Of a stretch of DNA of 64,000 nt, positions 16,054 to 24,128 are shown in pieces; the stretch's first letter is position 1; each line of letters starts with the position of its first letter. A program made the position numbers and the translations under genes. The stretch lies in assembly GCA_903851195.1 (NCBI GenBank), contig CAINNJ010000004.1, positions 124,001 to 188,000 on the forward strand. The letters are read 5' to 3'. Below the pieces are notes generated by a model. The model was not told where the DNA came from. It saw nothing but the letters and a program-made list of their open reading frames with translations, and did not search any database. Origin of the DNA: an uncultured Acidobacteriia bacterium (GTDB lineage: Bacteria > Acidobacteriota > Terriglobia > Bryobacterales > Bryobacteraceae).

Positions 16054-17140
16054 TCTTTTTAGGAGCCTGTACGTGAGTGAACGTCTCGGCGGACGGAAGA
16101 GGATTTCCCTTTCGGTAAAGGATCACGAAGCCCAGAATCAGCATGCCCAGCACGCTGCCGAGCACCCATTTCACGGCCATCACGGCGGTGAATAGACTCG
16201 CCGCGCCGCTCGCCATACCGTAGAGCTTCGGCAGATTCATCTGCAGGGAAGGCTGACCGCCGCCGCTGCTCTGGCCGCCCTGCCCGCCGGCGCTCGGGTC
16301 GCTCAGCGTGCCCGTGCCTTCGACGGCGAACTTCAGCACCGGACCCGTGATGCCCCAGATAGTGGCCTGCGTTCTCGGTTCCTGGCCGAGATTCTGCAGG
16401 CCATCGCCTTTGAACGTAACGCCCACCGGCGCGATGAGGCGCGTGTTGCCGCCCTTCGCCAGAATCTGGTTCTCGAAGATACCGGGACTCCGGAACGGCA
16501 TGGACCACTGCAGGTCCACGCGCGATTCGCCCGGCTTAATCGGGAAATCGAGTTTGAACGTATTGGGCTTTGACCCCGGATCCGGCGCCTTGCGCAGCGG
16601 CAACCCGCCCGGCGCGAGGGCGTTGACTTCCACCTTGCCCTGCGCCAGCGCCGGCAGCGCGAACTGCAGCGTGCCGTTATCCGGATCGTTCCACGTGGTC
16701 TTCCCGTCGTTCTTGAAGACGTAACTTTCGCTCACCTGCACGTTGCCGTCGGACGACGGTTCCAGCAGAATCATGTGCTGATCGATCTTCGCGTCGCCCT
16801 GTTTCTTCGACGATTCGAATACCGGGATCTCGACACCGGTGGTCGGCGTGCCGGGCGGCAGCATCTTGTTGTACTGCACGCCTCCGTAAACCGCCTGGAG
16901 CAGCAGCGGACCGGGCGACGGCGGAGCTTCCTTCGTGATCTGGAACTTACCCTGCGCGTCGGTCTTGACGCTGTCGATAAACTGCGGACCCTGCGCCGTG
17001 GGCTGGAAGAGCGTGACGGTAGCGCCCGCCTGCGGCTTGCCGGAGGTGGCATTCGTAACAACGCCATCGACTGCGGCGTTCGCCAACACCGCAGCGGAGA
17101 ATACCGCCAGCAATAGACGTCTCATTGCGCCACGTCTCAT
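16034..17140 (-). CDS. Membrane protein with carboxypeptidase regulatory-like domain, in the ccm operon
   Basis: 368-aa exported protein I do not recognise beyond its first domain. A signal peptide (RRLLLAVFSAAVLANAA) is followed by a carboxypeptidase-regulatory/CNA-B-like beta-sandwich (DGVVTNATSGKPQAGATVTL to about residue 120), a second beta-rich region with GTL/TWNDPDNGT strands, a Gly/Ser/Gln-rich linker near 300, and a transmembrane helix near the C-terminus (WVLGSVLGMLILGFVILY) with a short basic cytoplasmic tail. ATG 17140 overlaps the zinc-ribbon stop (ATGA); a second ATG at 17125 lies in a near-perfect tandem copy of the same sequence, so either start is possible. Position between ccmH and ccmA suggests an accessory role in cytochrome assembly. 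Confidence 0.75.
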   Translation of the reverse strand: MRRGAMRRLLLAVFSAAVLANAAVDGVVTNATSGKPQAGATVTLFQPTAQGPQFIDSVKTDAQGKFQITKEAPPSPGPLLLQAVYGGVQYNKMLPPGTPTTGVEIPVFESSKKQGDAKIDQHMILLEPSSDGNVQVSESYVFKNDGKTTWNDPDNGTLQFALPALAQGKVEVNALAPGGLPLRKAPDPGSKPNTFKLDFPIKPGESRVDLQWSMPFRSPGIFENQILAKGGNTRLIAPVGVTFKGDGLQNLGQEPRTQATIWGITGPVLKFAVEGTGTLSDPSAGGQGGQSSGGGQPSLQMNLPKLYGMASGAASLFTAVMAVKWVLGSVLGMLILGFVILYRKGNPLPSAETFTHVQAPKKNARGRG

Positions 17141-17562
17141 TGCGTCACTTCCATCGGCTTCCCACACTCGCCGCAAAACTTCAGAGACTTCTCGAAACTC
17201 GCTCCGCACGAAGGACAGGTGTTGGGTTTCACCGCGCTCACCGGCGCGGCTTTAGCCGGTGCGGCCGCGACCGTCGGCTGCATTCCCATCTCCGCCTTGA
17301 TGCGATCCGTTTCCGCCAGCACGCGCGCGAGTTCCTTCTGTAACTCCAGCTTCGTCGTCTGGTAATCGTGATCGGAAAGCTTGTCCACGCGATACTCGAA
17401 CTGCAGATCGCGGAGGTTCTCATAAATCGATGCCTTCCGCTCGTCCAGATGCCGGAACGGCGATACCGGAGTGGGTTGCGGCAGGTCTTTAAAACGGATG
17501 AGCAACAGGAAGCCGATCATACCGGCTCCCATTAGCGCTCCAACAATCAGGCTGGGGTCCAT
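17137..17562 (-). CDS. Membrane-anchored zinc-ribbon protein in the ccm operon (CcmI-like position)
   Basis: 141-aa protein: an N-terminal transmembrane helix (IVGALMGAGMIGFLLLI), a charged helical/coiled-coil middle (YENLRDLQFEYRVDKLSDHD and following, about 45-85), an Ala/Pro linker, and a C-terminal zinc ribbon with CPSCG and CGECG (four Cys, about 116-134). The middle segment, with a DLxFEYxxGKLSDxDY pattern, resembles the start of CcmI proteins (helix then LExDYxxGKLSxEDY), which hold apocytochromes for haem ligation; the TPR part of CcmI is missing. I infer a CcmI-like role. 38 bp after ccmH. Confidence 0.75.
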   Translation of the reverse strand: MDPSLIVGALMGAGMIGFLLLIRFKDLPQPTPVSPFRHLDERKASIYENLRDLQFEYRVDKLSDHDYQTTKLELQKELARVLAETDRIKAEMGMQPTVAAAPAKAAPVSAVKPNTCPSCGASFEKSLKFCGECGKPMEVTQ

Positions 17563-17600
17563 GGTTTAGGAACTATATCTGGGAACTATTTCAGTCAGAG

Positions 17601-18110
17601 TTACTCTAACCGATCGGTGTCTTTTTCAATCGCGGCGCGGTATTTCGCCAGCACCGGATCGTCGTCCGGAAGGGCTCCCGCGGCCGCCGGAATCATCGGT
17701 TTCGGGCCGCGCATCCGCTTCAGAACCAGCCAGAGCACGCCGCCTCCGGCCAGCAGCGAAAGATACGGAATCACCCAAAAGAATGAGTTCGGATCGGCCC
17801 GGAAAATCGCCTGCCCGTATTCCCGGATGAAGCTGGCGATCACCTGATCGTCATTCATCCCGGCGCGCTGCATCTTATAGATCTTCGTGCGGGCAGGCTT
17901 GCAGAAGTGGCACTGCCCGGAAGACATGTTGCAGTTCACGTTCTCCGAGCACGCACCGCACTGGCACGCGATATGCGTACCCACGCGCTTCACGTCGTCG
18001 CTCTCGATCTCCGATTCCGTTTGCGCCAGCGCGGCCACCACCAGAACCAGGAACAGAACCGCGCGCTTCACCACTCCGCGCTTCGACAAGTTAAGCTTCC
18101 ACCGAGACAT
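17601..18110 (-). CDS. ccmH: Cytochrome c-type biogenesis protein CcmH
   Basis: 169-aa CcmH, a membrane-anchored thiol reductant that prepares the CxxCH of apocytochromes. An N-terminal signal/anchor (VLFLVLVVAALAQ) precedes a periplasmic helical domain with ACQCGACSENVNC instead of the usual LRCLVCQNQ, plus a second cysteine pair QCHFC shortly after. FIREYGQAIF matches the conserved family YG block. A transmembrane helix (FFWVIPYLSLLAGGGVLWLVL) and a cytoplasmic tail ending DTDRLE complete it. Start uncertain: ATG 18110 overlaps ccmF by 20 bp; GTG at 18074 or 18071, just before KRAVLFLV, is the alternative. Confidence 0.88.
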   Translation of the reverse strand: MSRWKLNLSKRGVVKRAVLFLVLVVAALAQTESEIESDDVKRVGTHIACQCGACSENVNCNMSSGQCHFCKPARTKIYKMQRAGMNDDQVIASFIREYGQAIFRADPNSFFWVIPYLSLLAGGGVLWLVLKRMRGPKPMIPAAAGALPDDDPVLAKYRAAIEKDTDRLE

Positions 18111-20097
18111 TCTTCTTCGCCATTCCCACGACTTCGGTGCGCGCATAAGAACGCGCCACTTTCGCCGGCACCAGCGCGACCAGCGTGCCGCCAATCAGCA
18201 CCAGCACACCGATCCAGATCCAGTCCACCAGAGGGAACACGTACGCCTGAAGCGTCGCTTTGTCGCCGGTCCGCGCCGCGTAGTTGATGTAGAGATCTTC
18301 GTTCAGACGGCTGCGTAGTGCGACGATTGCGGTAGCCTGTTGGGCCGCCTTATAAAAGCGCCGGGTCGGTTCCAGCGTGTCGATATGCTTGCCGTTTTTC
18401 GACACGTCGAGGATCGCCGTTTCCCACTGATAATTCGGCGTATCGCCCTCGGTCAGATCCATCACCTTGAGCGTATAAGCGCCCACCTGCATCACCGAAC
18501 CCTTGTCCACTTCACCAATGGAGGTCTGGTTAAACGGATGCCCGCTGTAGCCGATAAACATCAGCACGATGCCCATGTGAACCAGATACCCGCCGTAGCG
18601 CCGCGTATTGCGATGCGTCAGCTCCACCACGGCCGGCAGAAAGCCGATGTTCATCTTCTCGCTGATCGCACGCGAACCGCGGAAAAACTCCATCACGATG
18701 GTCGCGGCGACGAAGAAGCAAAGACTCAGCGAGATGATCGAATACGGATAGCGCATCCCGCCGATCAACAGCGCGCCGGCCACAATCAGCGTTCCGATGC
18801 CGGGCAACTGGAAATTCTTCCGCAGGCTGTCGATCGAGGTCCGGCGCCACGCGAAGAGGGGGCCGACACCGGTCAGAAACAGCAGGAAAAGTCCGATCGG
18901 CACCATCAGCCGGTTGAACCAGATGGCGTCCAGACTGATCTTCTCGTTCGAAAGCTTTTCCGTGATCACCGGGAACAGCGTGCCCCACAGGACCGCGAAA
19001 CAGCTCGCCAGCAGAATCAGGTTATTAAACAGGAAGCTCGACTCGCGGGAGACCACGCTTTCCAGCTCCGCTTCGCTCTTCAGATAGTTGAGGCGGCTCA
19101 GAATCAGCCAGATGGTGGCCGCGATTCCGAGCGCGAGGAACGACACAAAATACTTCCCGATGGGCGATTCCGCGAACGCGTGCACCGAACTCACAATGCC
19201 GGAGCGCGTCAGGAACGTGCCAAAGATGCACAGGAAGAAGGTGGTGGAGACCAGCACCATATTCCACACCTTCATCATGCCCTTCTTTTCCTGCATCATC
19301 ACCGAATGCAGGAAGGCCGTGCCGGCAAACCAGGGCAGAATCGACGCGTTTTCCACCGGATCCCACATCCAGTAACCGCCCCAGCCGAGAACGTGATAAG
19401 CCCACGCGGAACCCAGCGCGACACCCGTGCTCTGGAATAGCCAGGTCACCAGCGTCCAGCGGCGGGTGGTGTGGATCCAGCTATCGCCCGGCGCTTTCTC
19501 AATCAGCGACGCAATGGCGAACGCAAACGGCACCGCGAAACCCACGTAACCCAGATAGAGGAACGGCGGATGGATCACCATGGCCCAGTACTGCAGCAGC
19601 GGATTCAAGCCCATGCCGTCCGCCACCGAAGTGACGACACGATCCACCGCCAGCACCTGAAACGGGCTGACCACAAAGGCGTTCAGCGTCAGGAAGAACA
19701 ATTGAATCGTGGACAGGATCGCGACCACCCAGGGCAGCAGATTGCGATGGCTGCGGCGCGTGGTGAAGATAACGACAGCGCCGTAAGTGGAAAGCAGAAA
19801 ACTCCAGAACAGCAGCGAGCCTTCCTGACCGCCCCACCACGCCGCGAACTTATAGAATGGCGGCATGTCCCGATTCGTGTGGGAAGCCACGTAGGCCATC
19901 CGGTAGTCTCCGGTCAGCAGCGAATACACGAGAATCCCGGACGCCACCGTCACCAGGAACCACACGGCCAGCATGGCGCGTTCGCCGCTCAGCGTGAGAA
20001 AGGGTTTTCGTTTGAGCCGTCCCACCACGCTCGCCACGATGGCATAGAGCGAGATGCAGAAGGCCAGCAATAAAGCGAGAGCGCCTACGTTTTCCAT
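18091..20097 (-). CDS. ccmF: Haem lyase CcmF
   Basis: 668-aa polytopic membrane protein (at least 14 helices) that takes haem from CcmE and attaches it to the CxxCH of apocytochromes. The WWD domain reads WGGYWMWDPVENASILPW (about 231-248), with flanking conserved histidines in VIHPPFLYLGYVGF (about 175) and YHVLG. Length is close to E. coli CcmF (647 aa). Between ccmE (46-bp gap) and ccmH (20-bp overlap). Confidence 0.95.
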   Translation of the reverse strand: MENVGALALLLAFCISLYAIVASVVGRLKRKPFLTLSGERAMLAVWFLVTVASGILVYSLLTGDYRMAYVASHTNRDMPPFYKFAAWWGGQEGSLLFWSFLLSTYGAVVIFTTRRSHRNLLPWVVAILSTIQLFFLTLNAFVVSPFQVLAVDRVVTSVADGMGLNPLLQYWAMVIHPPFLYLGYVGFAVPFAFAIASLIEKAPGDSWIHTTRRWTLVTWLFQSTGVALGSAWAYHVLGWGGYWMWDPVENASILPWFAGTAFLHSVMMQEKKGMMKVWNMVLVSTTFFLCIFGTFLTRSGIVSSVHAFAESPIGKYFVSFLALGIAATIWLILSRLNYLKSEAELESVVSRESSFLFNNLILLASCFAVLWGTLFPVITEKLSNEKISLDAIWFNRLMVPIGLFLLFLTGVGPLFAWRRTSIDSLRKNFQLPGIGTLIVAGALLIGGMRYPYSIISLSLCFFVAATIVMEFFRGSRAISEKMNIGFLPAVVELTHRNTRRYGGYLVHMGIVLMFIGYSGHPFNQTSIGEVDKGSVMQVGAYTLKVMDLTEGDTPNYQWETAILDVSKNGKHIDTLEPTRRFYKAAQQATAIVALRSRLNEDLYINYAARTGDKATLQAYVFPLVDWIWIGVLVLIGGTLVALVPAKVARSYARTEVVGMAKKNVSVEA

Positions 20098-20143
20098 ATA
20101 GATTCGAGCCGGGGTCGTCGTTTACAAAACTACCGTTGTAACT

Positions 20144-20596
20144 CTACAGCGCGGAACGGGAGCCTTCAGCCGGCAACATCTTTTTCTGCAGCCCGTCCGG
20201 AGCCTCGCCCGGTTTCGGAGCGTATTTCGACGCGCATTTCGCCTGCACTTCCTGCGCATGGAAAACGCCCGCGCCGTCCAGCCGTCCGCCGGCCAGAGCC
20301 TGCGCGCCGTCTTTGAACGTATCGGGAAGCGGGTCGCGGCCTTCGTACACCACCGGCAGAATCATCGCCTCCTGCACCAGGTTGAAACGCACCGTGCCGG
20401 AACCGCGCACAATGGAATCCTTCTGGACATCGCCACCCACGCGCACACGCCGCGTGGCGGCGTTATTGCCGAGCTTGTGCAGCTCCGCGATGGTCACATA
20501 GTACGTCTTCGAACTCGCCACCGTGGAGGTGGCCAGCCATAAAAGCGAACCGACGATGATCGCCATCAGGACGGCGAACTTACCATATTTGCCCAT
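20144..20596 (-). CDS. ccmE: Haem chaperone CcmE, CxxxY variant
   Basis: 150-aa periplasmic haem chaperone with one N-terminal anchor (FAVLMAIIVGSLLWLA) and an OB-fold beta-barrel (RRVRVGGDVQKDSI, VRFNLVQE, LPVVYEGRDPLPDTF, AQEVQAKCASKYAPK). In most bacteria the covalent haem ligand is the His of HxxxY (E. coli H130). Here the aligned residue is Cys: K-C-A-S-K-Y, at about residues 124-128. CxxxY-type CcmE is known from archaea and Desulfovibrio. First gene after the sigma/anti-sigma pair; SD GAGGAA just before ATG. Confidence 0.93.
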   Translation of the reverse strand: MGKYGKFAVLMAIIVGSLLWLATSTVASSKTYYVTIAELHKLGNNAATRRVRVGGDVQKDSIVRGSGTVRFNLVQEAMILPVVYEGRDPLPDTFKDGAQALAGGRLDGAGVFHAQEVQAKCASKYAPKPGEAPDGLQKKMLPAEGSRSAL

Positions 20597-20613
20597 AGTT
20601 CCTCTAAACCTTA

Positions 20614-20641
20614 AGTATAGCGCCGGAGAGTTTCGTTACAA
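20614..20641 (-). promoter_or_regulatory. Candidate sigma-70 promoter in front of ccmE
   Basis: On the minus strand TTGTAA (20641-20636) and TATACT (20619-20614) are separated by 16 bp. The -35 box includes the stop codon of the anti-sigma gene. Start would be about 20607, giving a leader of about 10 nt holding the SD. It means ccm genes may be transcribed both from here and from the sigma-factor promoter. Confidence 0.45.
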
Positions 20642-21301
20642 CCGCCCGTGCATTTCCGCATGACAAAGCAGGCAGCCCGCCTGCGGGTCGCCAAGTCCCG
20701 TGGAAACAATGGCATAGTTCTGGTCCCGCATGCCCCAGGAAACCAGATTCGAACCCGACGGAGTGGCGACGCTGGCGAAGAGGTGCCGGGAGTTATCACC
20801 GCCGCTCCGGAACAAAGAGCGCCTCTTCGCGACCAGTAATGTAGCGGAGTCGTTTCCCACGTGATACGCGACAGCGGCAATCAGCATGCCACGAAGTTCC
20901 ACCAGCTTCGCGCCCAGCAAATGCACGGCGCCGGTCGGATTCGGAGGCAGTTCGATTTCGATATTTCCCCTGCTTTTCACCCATTTCCGGATGCTCGAAC
21001 CATCCTCCGAACGGAACGAAACGCCGGAAGCCGGATCGGCCAGCACCACGAGATCCTGCTCCGAAATCTGCGCCATCTCGCGCAGTTGCGTGCGCGCCTG
21101 GAGGAAAAACGCGGCCGCCGCGATCAGCACGGCAGCGGCGAACGCGGGCCACAGCCCAAGCCACAGAACAGGCGAAAACCGCCGGCGCCGGTCCACGGGC
21201 CTGGCTCCCCCCGCGATTTGTTCCCACAGACCATCGGGCGCCATCACCGGCCGCAACTGGCTGGTCAGTTCCCTTTCGAGCCACGGATTCCGATCAGCCA
21301 C
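20636..21301 (-). CDS. Anti-sigma-factor-like membrane protein with a C-terminal CxxCH haem-c motif
   Basis: 221-aa protein following the ECF sigma gene. GTG 21301 overlaps the sigma stop by 8 bp; no better start fits. A short cytoplasmic N-terminus (about 1-42) precedes one transmembrane helix (VLWLGLWPAFAAAVLIAAAA), and an approximately 150-residue exported domain follows. That domain resembles the C-terminal part of ECF-linked transmembrane anti-sigma factors: LVELRGMLIAAVAYHVGN, then SGSNLVSWGMRDQNYAIVS, comparable to GYNxVxWxxxGMxYWAVSD in the family. The last 12 residues are CLLCHAEMHGRL, a perfect CxxCH site for covalent haem c plus a nearby Met and His as possible axial ligands. No CxxC-His ZAS zinc motif is seen in the N-terminus, so sigma binding is inferred from gene order. 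Confidence 0.72.
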   Translation of the reverse strand: MADRNPWLERELTSQLRPVMAPDGLWEQIAGGARPVDRRRRFSPVLWLGLWPAFAAAVLIAAAAFFLQARTQLREMAQISEQDLVVLADPASGVSFRSEDGSSIRKWVKSRGNIEIELPPNPTGAVHLLGAKLVELRGMLIAAVAYHVGNDSATLLVAKRRSLFRSGGDNSRHLFASVATPSGSNLVSWGMRDQNYAIVSTGLGDPQAGCLLCHAEMHGRL

Positions 21302-21872
21302 GCTTCTTCCCTCCCCATCGCGACAACCGCCGCTCCAGAATCCTGTGCACACGATTCAGCCGCGAGGCAATAGTGCCGGCCGGGCAGCCCAGAATCCCGG
21401 CAATCTCCTCGTACGACAGACCCTGCGTGTACCGCAAAACAATCACCATCCGCTGTTCGGGCGGCAGCGTCTCCACCACATCGCGAATCCCGGCGCTCAT
21501 CTCCGCTCGCACCACGTCGTCCAGCGCGCTGCCGCCGGGCGCCGGCAACCAATCAAGCAGGCCCTCCACCAGCGGCAGCAGGCGGCGGGTCTTCCGCTTC
21601 TGGTCGAAGCAGGCGTTCACCACCAGCCGGTACAGCCACGAATCGAAATTCGCGTCCCCGCGAAACGTCCCGATCCCCGCAAACAGCTTCAGGAAAGTAT
21701 CCTGCGTGATGTCCTGCGCCACGGCCGGATCCCCGCTGTAACGCAGCGCAATCGAGTAAACCCGGTCTTTGTAGCGTTCGAAGAGCGCCCGAAAAGCGTC
21801 GGAATCCGCACGTCCGCCCTCGACGTGCTGACAACGTCCGACCAGCTCTTTTTCGGTTTCTTCGAGCACCAT
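21294..21872 (-). CDS. ECF (extracytoplasmic function) RNA polymerase sigma factor
   Basis: 192-aa sigma-70 family ECF protein. Region 2 is intact (FRALFERYKDRVYSIALRYS, then DITQDTFLKLFAGI with the -10 recognition helix RGDANFDSWLYRLVVNACFD), and region 4 has LPPEQRMVIVLRYTQGLSYEEIAGILG followed by the recognition helix CPAGTIASRLNRVHRILER. Regions 1.1, 1.2 and 3 are absent as usual. Its stop overlaps the anti-sigma-like gene, the standard arrangement for a regulator pair, and the ccm operon follows in the same direction. Confidence 0.93.
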   Translation of the reverse strand: MVLEETEKELVGRCQHVEGGRADSDAFRALFERYKDRVYSIALRYSGDPAVAQDITQDTFLKLFAGIGTFRGDANFDSWLYRLVVNACFDQKRKTRRLLPLVEGLLDWLPAPGGSALDDVVRAEMSAGIRDVVETLPPEQRMVIVLRYTQGLSYEEIAGILGCPAGTIASRLNRVHRILERRLSRWGGKKRG

Positions 21873-21900
21873 TTGCCGCTTCGACTTTTACCCGCAGTTG

Positions 21901-21930
21901 TTAGACGCGCGCCCTGCCGGATTTCTTCCC
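21901..21930 (-). promoter_or_regulatory. Candidate ECF-type autoregulatory promoter of the sigma gene
   Basis: Minus strand GGGAAG (21930-21925) and GTCTAA (21906-21901), 18 bp apart. This matches the general ECF pattern GGAAC-like -35 and GTC-containing -10, such as the E. coli RpoE class. It lies 28 bp before the sigma start codon and ends in the TerC stop region. Its use by this sigma factor is an inference. Confidence 0.4.
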
Positions 21931-21934
21931 GAAA

Positions 21935-22585
21935 TTATTGGCGCCGTTTCAGCAGCCACCCGGTCAGCAGCACGCCGGCGCCACATCCCGCCTGCACGCC
22001 CCAATCCACCCATTCGGAGGGGTGCAACCGCGCCATCACCCAGGGGTCGCTGATCACCATCTCGCCGCCGACGCGCCCCAGAATCGCCGCGCCTATCCAG
22101 ATGACTATCGGGAACCGGTCCATAATGCGGGAAAGCAGGCTGCTCGTAAAAACCACAAACGTAATACTGAGGCCCAGGCCGAGAGACAGCAGCAGCAAGT
22201 TGCCCTTTGACGCCGCCGCTACCGCCAGAATATTGTCCACGGACATCGTAATATCGGCCACCAGAATCAGCCAGATTGCCTGGCGCAGCGTGCGCGCGGA
22301 CGCGCCTTCGCCCGCTCCGTCGTCCTCTGTCATCAGCTTCACGGCGATCCAGAGAATCAGCAGCCCGCCCGTCAGCTTCAGCCAGGGCAGCGACAGCAAC
22401 CGCGCGGCAAAAAACGTGAGGATGACACGCAGCACCACCGCCCCGCCGGCGCCCGCCGCGATGCCGATACGGCGCTGCTGCGGCGGCAGCGACTTCACGG
22501 CCATCGCGATCAGCACCGCGTTATCGCCCGCCAGAAGAACGTCGATCAGGACAACCGAGAGGATATCCAGCAGGAAAGTGGGCAA
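21935..22585 (-). CDS. TerC/YjbE-family integral membrane protein
   Basis: 216-aa membrane protein with seven predicted helices. The TerC family signature is present: LLAGDNAVLIAMAVKSLP (about 18-35) and its second-half repeat ADITMSVDNILAVAAAS (about 108-124), each with the conserved Asp-Asn pair. Family members are thought to export manganese or other divalent cations (YoaB/YceF/MeeF in Bacillus) during metalloprotein secretion. It starts 1 bp after the GH51-like gene, so the two are co-transcribed, and sits 62 bp upstream of the ECF sigma gene. Confidence 0.87.
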   Translation of the reverse strand: MPTFLLDILSVVLIDVLLAGDNAVLIAMAVKSLPPQQRRIGIAAGAGGAVVLRVILTFFAARLLSLPWLKLTGGLLILWIAVKLMTEDDGAGEGASARTLRQAIWLILVADITMSVDNILAVAAASKGNLLLLSLGLGLSITFVVFTSSLLSRIMDRFPIVIWIGAAILGRVGGEMVISDPWVMARLHPSEWVDWGVQAGCGAGVLLTGWLLKRRQ

Positions 22586-22586
22586 T

Positions 22587-24128
22587 TTAGAACGCGCACT
22601 CCAGTTCCACGGCGGAAACGGAGCGAGCCGGGAAGCGCCACGTCACGCCGGGTGTCGCGGCCAGTGCCGTTTCCACCGGGCGGAACGTCTCCCGCTGGTC
22701 GGCGCTCACATACGCTCGCGGATCCTCCGGCGCAATCGCGGAAACTCTCCCGCCCCGGACCGTCGCGCCCTCCACCGCAAACGACGCCTCCACAGCCCGC
22801 GCGTAATCCAGATTCGCCACATGCAGCCAGACGCGGTTGCCGGTCCGGCTCGCCGCGATGTCCAGACCGGCGGGAGCGCTCTTCACCGCCACGCCCTGCT
22901 TCCCGTTATTGCGCTTGAAAAGCCTCGCGATGGACGCCACCGGCATCGGGAAACTCTTGCCCGTGCCCGGCACCATCACGGCATTGTTGGTCCAGCGGTT
23001 CCCCTGAAAATCCGCCGCCGTGGCGATCTTCACCCTCGCCCCGTGCCGCTGGTAAATATTCAGCGACCGCGCATGATAAACGGCGGAGAGCCACTCATAA
23101 AGGATCGGATTCGTATTGTGCGGGCTGAGACTGAGGTGACCTTCCGTGATCGCAAGACCGATCCGGTCATGCCCCGCGCCGGTAGCCTGTTCCAGCTCCG
23201 TCACCCTCTTCTCCACGGCATCGGCCAGTTCGATCAGTTCCTGCCAGGCCTGCTCCGGCGCTTTCTCGTACGCCAGCCCCTTCAGCACCGTATCTTTGCG
23301 CTTCGGCGATTGCCCCATCATGTGGATCGCCACGAAATCCAGGTGCTCGCCCGCCCGTTCGATCAGGTCGCGCGCCCACAATCCTTCGCCGTGCCCGCGG
23401 TCGCCCCAGCCGATCAGACGAATCGCCGGGTCGCGCTGCTTCATGGCACGCGCAAATTCGATCGTATGTGCGATCGATTCTTCCTTATTGAACGTCACGG
23501 TCCCGTAAGAGGTCTCGTTCCCCAACTGCCAGAGCCGGATATCGAAGGGAGCGCTCGCGCCATTCGCTTTCCTGCCCGCATGATCCGGATCGTTCGCGTA
23601 CGAAACCCACTCGGCGGCTTCCGCGGCGTCGGCCGTCCGCACGCCTTCGCGCGTGGAAGCGTAGCGCTTTTCGCCGTCACTGAGGAAATTCACGCAATAC
23701 AGCGGCTCCGCACCCACCCGCCTGCAGAAATCCACGAACTCATGCGTCCCGACCCGGTTGGTTTCCTTCCCGCCCCACACATAATTCCGCATGGAAGGCC
23801 GCTGGGCCGCCGGTCCCACGCCTTCGCGCCAGCGGTAATAGCGGCTGAAAAGTCCGCCAAATCGCATGGTGTCCGGCGCGAGATCGCGCACCACGTCGAT
23901 AAAATCCGCACGCCAGTCGTCGGTCTCGTAGTCCCACGCAGCTTCCACCGAACCGTCCGTAATCCCCAGTGGTTCCATGAACTGCATGTAAAGCAGCGGC
24001 GAGATGTCGAAGAGCGGCGCGGGATCGATCCGGATCAGGTTCTCGCCGGCCGCGCCGGCCAGGGGTGCGGCAGCTGCAGTGGCCGCCAGCGCGGCCGCCC
24101 CGAGAAACTCTCTGCGTGGAATCATCAC
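22587..24128 (-). CDS. Exported GH51-like alpha-L-arabinofuranosidase
   Basis: 513-aa secreted glycosidase. Tat signal MMIPRREFLGAAALAATAAA (ATG 24128 or 24125). The (beta/alpha)8 domain carries the acid/base Glu in LWQLGNETSYG (about 205-215) and the nucleophile candidate Glu in LAITEGHLSL (about 327-336), consistent with clan GH-A arabinofuranosidases of GH51. A C-terminal beta-domain (about 420-513) follows. It would release arabinofuranose from plant polysaccharides such as arabinan or arabinoxylan outside the cytoplasm. Divergent from the Usp gene (78 bp). Confidence 0.75.
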   Translation of the reverse strand: MMIPRREFLGAAALAATAAAAPLAGAAGENLIRIDPAPLFDISPLLYMQFMEPLGITDGSVEAAWDYETDDWRADFIDVVRDLAPDTMRFGGLFSRYYRWREGVGPAAQRPSMRNYVWGGKETNRVGTHEFVDFCRRVGAEPLYCVNFLSDGEKRYASTREGVRTADAAEAAEWVSYANDPDHAGRKANGASAPFDIRLWQLGNETSYGTVTFNKEESIAHTIEFARAMKQRDPAIRLIGWGDRGHGEGLWARDLIERAGEHLDFVAIHMMGQSPKRKDTVLKGLAYEKAPEQAWQELIELADAVEKRVTELEQATGAGHDRIGLAITEGHLSLSPHNTNPILYEWLSAVYHARSLNIYQRHGARVKIATAADFQGNRWTNNAVMVPGTGKSFPMPVASIARLFKRNNGKQGVAVKSAPAGLDIAASRTGNRVWLHVANLDYARAVEASFAVEGATVRGGRVSAIAPEDPRAYVSADQRETFRPVETALAATPGVTWRFPARSVSAVELECAF

